From: Candidatus Tayloriibacteriota bacterium
GTDB lineage: Bacteria; Patescibacteriota; Minisyncoccia; Phycocordibacterales; PALSA-1337
Direction of reading: 5' to 3'
Length of the DNA stretch: 11,237 nucleotides
Assembly (NCBI GenBank): GCA_026395105.1
Contig: JAPLZH010000022.1
Location: 1 to 11,237 of the forward strand
Position 1 is the stretch's first letter. The number at the start of each line of letters is the position of its first letter. Shown here piece by piece: positions 6,300 to 11,237 of the stretch. A model generated the notes under the pieces. That model made no database searches, was not told the DNA's origin, and was given only the letters and a program-made list of their open reading frames with translations. The translations under genes were made by a program, and so were the position numbers.

Positions 6300-7310
6300 C
6301 TATACGATTAATTTTTCTACCAGTGCCACCACCTTTGCTTTAATTTCATCTATACTACCACCCATATATGCGCCAGCCGCTTCTTTATGACCTCCACCAC
6401 CGAGCGCGCCTGCTATTTTAGATAAATCAAATACCGAAGAATTCCTAGTTCTAAATGATAATTTAAATTTTCCATTATCCTCCTCAGTAATAGATAGAGC
6501 CACATCCCAGCCGACCACAGAACGCATAAGCGGAATTATCATATGAGAGGAAAGAGAAACACTCTGCGGCAAAATACGTTTAGCTTCCAAATCTCCCCTA
6601 GTTACTTTAGTAATAGCTAATCTACCACCACAGTAAAGCTCTATATTATTTAAAGCTATTCCCAAAATGTAAAGTGACTCTTTCGTATTCGTATTATTAA
6701 TTTCAAATAGGAGCCGAGTATAGTCAGGAGCGATGCCAGATAATTCAGCTGCCGCTTCAAAAGCTTCTTTCTTCACCTGTGAATACTGAAATCCACCAGT
6801 ATCAGACCATAATCCGGCCATTAAATTCATGGCAATGTCATGATCTATCTCTATATTTAAAGCCTTTAAAAGCTGAAAAACTATCTGAGTGTTTGCTGGC
6901 GCTTCAGGGACCACTAAATTAATATCCCCGAATTTAGTATTTGATGCATGATGGTCTATAACGATAGTCTTTAAACTTTTCGGAAAAACTATTTGACTAA
7001 CTTTTGAAACCATTTGCAAATTAGAAGAGTCTAGAATTATGAATAAATCAAATTCACTAAGTTCTACCTCAAAAATATTCTTTAAAACCACGTCCTTCAT
7101 ACCTGGGAAATTCTTAAACGCAGGCTCAATACTAGAATCTCCCTTAATAACAGTGACCTTTTTCCCCATCTTTTCTAAAACCAGCTTCATCGCCAAAGCG
7201 GAACCAATGCTATCAGGATCTGGATGTGGATGAAAATGCAAAAGGATGCTTTTTGATTCTTTGATAGAGTCAAAAATGACAGGAGCTAATTTAACGATAT
7301 TCTCATTCAT
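6300..7310 (-). CDS. DHH/DHHA1 phosphoesterase, NrnA-like (oligoribonuclease/pAp phosphatase family)
   Basis: This 336-aa cytoplasmic enzyme carries all DHH-family metal motifs. These are H27, D31 and D33 (HFHPHPDPDSIGSA), D94 (IILDSS), D119-H120-H121 (VIDHHASN) and D170 (LWSDTGGF). The C-terminal DHHA1 domain has GGGGH at 304-308 followed by KEAAGA. The length and motif order match NrnA-type proteins, which use Mn2+ to degrade short oligoribonucleotides and may remove the 3' phosphate from pAp. Related members cleave cyclic dinucleotide products, so the substrate is not settled by sequence. It follows DUF456 by 18 nt and precedes cyclophilin by 15 nt, so the three are likely one operon. The upstream region has only GGA at poor spacing and no real Shine-Dalgarno site. 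Confidence 0.93.
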   Translation of the reverse strand: MNENIVKLAPVIFDSIKESKSILLHFHPHPDPDSIGSALAMKLVLEKMGKKVTVIKGDSSIEPAFKNFPGMKDVVLKNIFEVELSEFDLFIILDSSNLQMVSKVSQIVFPKSLKTIVIDHHASNTKFGDINLVVPEAPANTQIVFQLLKALNIEIDHDIAMNLMAGLWSDTGGFQYSQVKKEAFEAAAELSGIAPDYTRLLFEINNTNTKESLYILGIALNNIELYCGGRLAITKVTRGDLEAKRILPQSVSLSSHMIIPLMRSVVGWDVALSITEEDNGKFKLSFRTRNSSVFDLSKIAGALGGGGHKEAAGAYMGGSIDEIKAKVVALVEKLIV

Positions 7311-7328
7311 ATTTATTTTTTCCGAAAA

Positions 7329-7814
7329 TTAAATAAAAATGAAAACGGCAAAAAGAACGAGATACGCAAAAGCTAAAAATGTATTTATTACAGTTCCCGT
7401 AAGAGTGCCTAAGAGTGATGCACCAGCTGCCTTAAGGGCTTCATATTCATCCCTTCCAGTACTTAATTCAGCTATAAGCACTCCTCCGAAAATACCTAAG
7501 AATGCTCCGAAGGGTGGTGCTATAGCAAAACCGAAAATCATACCGAGGAAACCGTAAAGTATTCCTTTTTTAGAAGCACCACCAAACTTTGCCCCCACCA
7601 TACCGGAAAAAATGTCTACTAAGATAGAAACGAGTAAAATAATACTAAAAATTAAAATATCAAAAGGTGTAATTCTTTGGAAACCATCGAGCATGGCAAA
7701 GAGAATAGTTATGAAATACATGTAAAGCATTGATGGTATGACGGGAATTATTGATGACGCCACCCCTAATGCTAAAAGTAGTATAAAAACTACTGGTAAA
7801 AAATCTTGTATCAT
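7329..7814 (-). CDS. DUF456 family membrane protein
   Basis: This 161-aa protein is almost entirely hydrophobic, with about four membrane segments (roughly 5-40, 50-75, 85-115 and 128-161). Two features match what I know of DUF456 proteins: a glycine-rich central part (GAKFGGASKKGILYGFLG, 74-91) and an acidic turn (AELSTGRDEYEALKAAGAS, 115-133). The early PVIPSML also fits. The family's function is unknown, and small Gly-rich packing motifs suggest tight helix bundling. It is the first gene of a leftward operon with the DHH enzyme and cyclophilin. An extended -10 box ends 7 nt before the ATG, so this mRNA is probably leaderless and the ATG at 7814 is the right start. Confidence 0.88.
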   Translation of the reverse strand: MIQDFLPVVFILLLALGVASSIIPVIPSMLYMYFITILFAMLDGFQRITPFDILIFSIILLVSILVDIFSGMVGAKFGGASKKGILYGFLGMIFGFAIAPPFGAFLGIFGGVLIAELSTGRDEYEALKAAGASLLGTLTGTVINTFLAFAYLVLFAVFIFI

Positions 7815-7821
7815 ATGAATA

Positions 7822-7830
7822 ACTATACCA
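7822..7830 (-). promoter_or_regulatory. Extended -10 promoter for the DUF456-DHH-cyclophilin operon
   Basis: On the minus strand the element reads TGG-TATAGT, an extended -10, and ends 7 nt before the ATG of DUF456. The 17-bp -35 position reads TACAGT, a weak match. The transcript would begin at or beside the start codon. Confidence 0.5.
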
Positions 7831-7848
7831 TATTTAAAACATTTACTG

Positions 7849-7854
7849 TATAAT
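7849..7854 (+). promoter_or_regulatory. -10 box for the 676-aa envelope protein
   Basis: A perfect TATAAT sits in the 74-bp divergent gap, 34 nt before the ATG at 7889. It would give an AT-only leader of about 28 nt with no Shine-Dalgarno site. No convincing -35 is seen (TACCAT at 17 bp). Confidence 0.42.
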
Positions 7855-7888
7855 AATAGTTCATAGAATTATTAAATAATAATAAAAT

Positions 7889-9919
7889 ATGCCCCCAGTA
7901 CAAAATGATCAAATCTTAACAGTTCAAAATCCAATAGAACTTAAGCATCACTGGAAAATAATCCTCTCTGTACTAGTGCTTATAGTTTTATTAATAGCAG
8001 GAGCTGTTTTCGCGCAGATTTATGGCCTCATTAATCTACCATTTCTCTCAAGCGCTCCATATAACAGCTCTAACTTCCTAAACGGTATAGTAGCTGCATC
8101 ACAGAAGGTTGAAAAGTCAAAATATTCTGTTACCTTAGGAATTCATGATGAAAAAAGGGATTCTTCAACGATTCCAGTATATGGAATGGCAAATAGCCTT
8201 TCAGAAGTCCCTCCAGATATGTCTATAGATTTATCAGTAAGTGGGGGCACAGATAAAAAAGATGCTAAAAATGCAGATTTCTTTGCAAAATTAGACAGCA
8301 CCATAAACCTAAGCTTCATGAGTATGCAGTTTAAGATGAGCGGTGAGTTAAGAAAACTAGGAGATACTTTCTATGCTATAGCAAATGACTACCCCATATT
8401 CTTTGCCTCGAATATTTATCCTATTAAGAGCAAATGGATTAACTTCACAAAATCAGATTTAGATGATTTCGGCCTCGGCTCATATATGGCTAATAATATC
8501 TACGGGAGTCTAGATGCAGCAAAGCAAGCAGAGGTGGAAAATAAGATGAAAGACATAGTATTTAAGGCTATTTCAATAGCCGAAAAAGATAATGCCCTCG
8601 AAATATCCTCCGCCGTGAAAGATACTGTGAACGGCGAAACGGCGTATCGTTATGATTTAAAACCGAATAAGAGTAACATTATACAGTTTTACAAAGACTT
8701 CTATGTAGAGACAAAGAGAGATTTAAATTTAATAAATGAAGATAACTATAAGAGTCAGCTTTCGTATTTAGAGAGCAAAGACTTCACAGACTTAGTTAAT
8801 TTTCTTAGGGTTAACGGTGACTTATCTATCTGGGTTAATAAAGACGGAATCCCAGTAAAATACGTATATGGCGTGAGACTGATGCCTGAAGGAGATATCC
8901 CTAGCTGGAAGGATAAAGAATTACGAGCGAGTATTACAGCTGAGCTAAAGGATATAAATCAGCCTATAGTCGTAGAAATTCCGAAAGACAGTATCACCTT
9001 TGATGAAGCTAATTCCCTCGTAACTGGCATGTCAAAGGATGAAATAAAAATAGAGAGACAGTCATTAAAAATAAGGAATTTGAAATATAGCATAGAGAAC
9101 TATAATTATTCACATAATGCATACCCCACCTCTTTAACAGATCTTCCAAATACAAAACAAATTCCGAACGACGTCTTCACTAATTTACCGATTCAATACT
9201 CGAATAATGGAAAAGATTTTACTATAAAATATACAATGCAATTCCCATCTAACTTATCAGAACCTGCTAGAAATATACTATACTATTCCACATTCGATTA
9301 TTCAGGAAAATATTCTGCAAAAGTCTATAAGATGGTCTATGTGAACGGATTAAATACTGCCACGATGCTCTCGAGTTCATTAGAAGCAGACTTGGCAAAT
9401 AAAATCGATTCTGATAAGGACGGAGTCCCTGATGCATTGGAAATCATAATGGGTATGAATAAGAACAAAAAAGATGCAGAAAAATTATCTGTTGTGAAAG
9501 CTATTTCTCCTTTATCGGCATCCATTAATCCACTAGATAGTGCCAGAGCAAAAGGTCAAGCCGCTAGGGTCTTTTCAGATATTCAGCAAATAAGAGTAGC
9601 CCTAGAGTCGGAATTCGATGGCATAAAATACCCTTCTCTCGGAATATATAATGCAAACAACAAAGTAATATCAGATTTCTCTAATATTGAAAATATAACA
9701 ATCCAAACCTTAGTCGATGATGTACAAACATACGGAGGTAAAGTGATTATCGGTAAACATTCACTAAAAAATGGAGCGGGATCAGATGAATATTCAGTCT
9801 ATGGCTCATTCTCGACCGGCGGATATTTATGTGTAGACTCTACTGGAGTTAGTAAAAAATTAGAAAGTGGAATTATTCCTGATATATCAAAAGCAGATAA
9901 TCCTGCGAGCTGTCAGTAG
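7889..9919 (+). CDS. Single-pass envelope protein with two pseudopilin-like modules
   Basis: This 676-aa protein has a short cytoplasmic start, one membrane helix (about 22-44) and a long outer part. Residues about 60-370 are beta-rich and recall lipoprotein carrier-like domains (VNGETAYRYDLKPN, 247-260), which is only a weak inference. Residues about 385-450 resemble a type II secretion/pilin C-terminal domain (LKIRNLKYSIENYNYSHNAY, then PTSLTDL). A thrombospondin-3-like calcium loop follows (DSDKDGVPDALE, 507-518). Residues about 550-655 again look pilin-like (ARVFSDIQQIRVALESEF, later YSVYGSFSTGGYLCVDSTG), a pattern common in Patescibacteria pilins. Neither module has a prepilin cleavage site or methylated N-terminal helix, so it is probably not assembled as a pilin. 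C648 and C675 could form a disulphide. It may be a surface or pilus-associated protein; the function is unknown. Confidence 0.75.
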   Translation: MPPVQNDQILTVQNPIELKHHWKIILSVLVLIVLLIAGAVFAQIYGLINLPFLSSAPYNSSNFLNGIVAASQKVEKSKYSVTLGIHDEKRDSSTIPVYGMANSLSEVPPDMSIDLSVSGGTDKKDAKNADFFAKLDSTINLSFMSMQFKMSGELRKLGDTFYAIANDYPIFFASNIYPIKSKWINFTKSDLDDFGLGSYMANNIYGSLDAAKQAEVENKMKDIVFKAISIAEKDNALEISSAVKDTVNGETAYRYDLKPNKSNIIQFYKDFYVETKRDLNLINEDNYKSQLSYLESKDFTDLVNFLRVNGDLSIWVNKDGIPVKYVYGVRLMPEGDIPSWKDKELRASITAELKDINQPIVVEIPKDSITFDEANSLVTGMSKDEIKIERQSLKIRNLKYSIENYNYSHNAYPTSLTDLPNTKQIPNDVFTNLPIQYSNNGKDFTIKYTMQFPSNLSEPARNILYYSTFDYSGKYSAKVYKMVYVNGLNTATMLSSSLEADLANKIDSDKDGVPDALEIIMGMNKNKKDAEKLSVVKAISPLSASINPLDSARAKGQAARVFSDIQQIRVALESEFDGIKYPSLGIYNANNKVISDFSNIENITIQTLVDDVQTYGGKVIIGKHSLKNGAGSDEYSVYGSFSTGGYLCVDSTGVSKKLESGIIPDISKADNPASCQ

Positions 9920-9931
9920 AACACTTCTAAT

Positions 9932-11050
9932 TTAGTGTAGTGTTATAGAAACTATCTCAGACTGTGTGCCGAATCTAAACGGTGGCCCCCAAGTTCCAGC
10001 GCCACTAGAGGTGTATTCTGCCATGGTTCCTTTACTCTGTAGGCCATAATCATATTTGCCATACTGTAAATATGTCATAAGGTTTCCTGGAAAAATCTGT
10101 CCGGCATGGCTATGTCCGCTTATTTGTAAATCGATCTTAAATTTACTAGAAACATCTAAATCCTTCGGCGAATGTTTGAGGAGTATAGTCGGGATGGTAT
10201 TCGTCGTAGAACCTAATACATTATTTAGGACAGCTGAAAAATCAGCCGTGCTATTAGTGGTTTGATAACCTACTCCTATTATCCTTAGTCCTTTTATTAT
10301 AACCGCCTGATCTGAAAGTATCTTTATACCAGCACTCTTTATCAAAGCATCATATCTATTTATGCTTCTGGATTCATCGTGATTTCCTCTTATATAATAC
10401 ACACCGAGCGATGGCTTAAGTGTAGAGAAAGGAGCTATAAGTTCAGCATCATTAGCTGGCAAACCGTCAAAAAGATCTCCACCTATAAAAACTATATCTG
10501 GAGATTCTGATTTTATCTTATCTACCACCTCATTTGCCTTAGAAACATCCCTTATTAATCCTAAATGAATATCACTGACCCAGACAGCCTTCTTTCCTTT
10601 CCAAACTTCAGGTAAATTCGGAATAGTTGTATTAAATTTAGTAATTAGTACCGTATCGGCCTGAATATAAGAATAAAAACTGATGATTAATGCGAGAATT
10701 AAAAAAGTCACGCCGACTTTCATATTCTGGAAAACTATATCTCTCCTCACTTTTTTAATAATCCACTTAATAAGCAAAAAGAGAAAAGAAAAAACAGAAA
10801 TAATATATGTAACACCGAGTAAAATAGCAGATGTTTTATAGAGTACGGTACCGAAAGCTGAATATCCAGAGTTAGCTATAAAAGTAGAAAATGTAAATAA
10901 AATACCAAAAAGAAAAATTATAATAGCAAATAACTTTTTCCTCTTTTTATCTACTATCTCAAAAGCGCTTATTATCGATTTATAGATAATAACATGACCG
11001 ACTAATATAAATAGTTCGAAAAGAAATACGGCCGATAAAAATAAACTCAT
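9932..11050 (-). CDS. Polytopic membrane calcineurin-like metallophosphoesterase (YaeI/YkuE-like)
   Basis: This 372-aa protein (from the ATG at 11050) has four N-terminal membrane helices (about 2-25, 38-60, 71-98 and 111-129). A calcineurin-type phosphoesterase domain fills the rest. Metal and catalytic residues are D160-x-H162 (VSDIHLG), D192 (GGDLFDG), N223-H224 (RGNHDE), H293 (LLKHSP) and H313/H315 (GHSHAGQ). The C-terminal SSGAGTWGPPFRFG is typical of the YaeI/YkuE group, whose members act at membranes; related enzymes hydrolyse phospholipid or lipid-nucleotide substrates. The substrate here is unknown. Two starts compete: GTG at 11092 (14 residues more; GGAGG overlaps it, and it lies 5 nt before the in-frame GTG at 11086) and ATG at 11050, 7 nt after an extended TGT-TATAAT box. 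I prefer the ATG. The gene ends 12 nt from the convergent 676-aa gene. Confidence 0.92.
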   Translation of the reverse strand: MSLFLSAVFLFELFILVGHVIIYKSIISAFEIVDKKRKKLFAIIIFLFGILFTFSTFIANSGYSAFGTVLYKTSAILLGVTYIISVFSFLFLLIKWIIKKVRRDIVFQNMKVGVTFLILALIISFYSYIQADTVLITKFNTTIPNLPEVWKGKKAVWVSDIHLGLIRDVSKANEVVDKIKSESPDIVFIGGDLFDGLPANDAELIAPFSTLKPSLGVYYIRGNHDESRSINRYDALIKSAGIKILSDQAVIIKGLRIIGVGYQTTNSTADFSAVLNNVLGSTTNTIPTILLKHSPKDLDVSSKFKIDLQISGHSHAGQIFPGNLMTYLQYGKYDYGLQSKGTMAEYTSSGAGTWGPPFRFGTQSEIVSITLH

Positions 11051-11057
11051 GGCCAAA

Positions 11058-11066
11058 ATTATAACA
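11058..11066 (-). promoter_or_regulatory. Extended -10 promoter before the metallophosphoesterase ATG
   Basis: On the minus strand the element reads TGT-TATAAT and ends 7 nt before the ATG at 11050, predicting a leaderless mRNA. The 17-bp -35 position is poor (GTGCGT). If translation instead starts at GTG 11092 or 11086, these bases are codons for hydrophobic residues and the match is chance. Confidence 0.45.
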
Positions 11067-11105
11067 CGATTTAGATAAATACGCACCCACACCTCCGGTA
11101 ACCCC

Positions 11106-11237
11106 TCACACCCCTTTTAAGTAAGACGTCATCGTGCCCTGTTGTTTGTATGACATTAAGACAGACAGAAGTATAGCTAAGGTCTCAGCAGTCTTCTCTC
11201 TGAATGAACCGAATGATATTTTCCTCTTAAGTACAAG
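11106..11237 (-). CDS. C-terminal fragment of a leftward gene, possibly an IS66-type transposase (partial)
   Basis: From the right edge an open minus-strand frame gives 43 residues and ends at TGA (11108-11106). It contains KRKISFGSFREKTAETLAI and ends MTSYLKGV. The arrangement resembles, from memory, the C-terminus of IS66-family TnpC transposases: an Arg-Lys pair, a short Ser/Phe stretch, Ala-Glu, a hydrophobic helix, then Gly 28 residues after the Arg-Lys and a Tyr-Leu soon after. This is recollection, not an alignment, and the fragment lacks any catalytic DDE residue. GTAA, typical of IS66 ends, occurs at 11098 just past the stop. The stretch looks richer in G+C than the neighbouring phosphoesterase start. 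The frame itself is likely coding; the family is tentative. Confidence 0.5.
   Translation of the reverse strand, partial: LVLKRKISFGSFREKTAETLAILLSVLMSYKQQGTMTSYLKGV

Noticed and set aside
9920..9944. Small inverted repeats (AACACT with AGTGTT, or ACACT with AGTGT) at the convergent end of the 676-aa protein and phosphoesterase genes
   Set aside because: The stems are only 5-6 bp with no T-run, and the arms compete. This is too weak to call a terminator.

Overview
The window looks like part of a Candidate Phyla Radiation (Patescibacteria, probably Parcubacteria-type) genome. This rests on several things: AT-rich DNA, very tight gene packing, almost no recognisable Shine-Dalgarno sites, and large secreted or membrane-anchored proteins with pseudopilin-like and DxDxDG segments. 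UGA is used as a normal stop (988-aa hydrolase, right-edge fragment), which argues against the SR1/Gracilibacteria code. No marker gene is present, so the lineage is an inference.

Layout. Bases 1-183 hold the possible start of a leftward gene (1-34) and the enolase promoter. Enolase (184-1488, +) ends in a hairpin terminator and faces a long leftward array. In transcription order (right to left) the array is: DUF456 membrane protein (7814-7329), DHH/DHHA1 phosphoesterase (7310-6300), membrane-anchored cyclophilin (6284-5550), a 112-bp gap with two inverted repeats, a 988-aa secreted LCAT-type alpha/beta hydrolase behind a beta-helix-like domain (5437-2471), a PD-(D/E)XK nuclease with an AddB/Cas4-like cysteine set (2478-1606), and a possible 59-aa ORF (1664-1485). 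A 74-bp divergent promoter region separates DUF456 from a rightward 676-aa anchored envelope protein with two pseudopilin-like modules (7889-9919). That gene converges on a polytopic calcineurin-like phosphoesterase (11050-9932). The right edge (11237-11106) carries the C-terminal 43 codons of another leftward gene, tentatively an IS66-type transposase.

No stretch over 300 bases lacks a gene. There are no tRNA, rRNA or CRISPR features.

The genes do not form an obvious pathway. Glycolysis (enolase), small-RNA or nucleotide turnover (DHH) and DNA processing (PD-(D/E)XK) are housekeeping. The lipase-like enzyme, anchored cyclophilin, pseudopilin-like protein and phosphoesterase all point to the cell surface. 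The most interesting points are the repeated layout of a -10 box 7-9 nt before an ATG without a Shine-Dalgarno site (leaderless mRNAs), the multidomain secreted hydrolase with its start codon in a hairpin, the coding-like stretch just after the nuclease stop, and possible mobile-element fragments at both ends, which would fit a contig broken at repeats.
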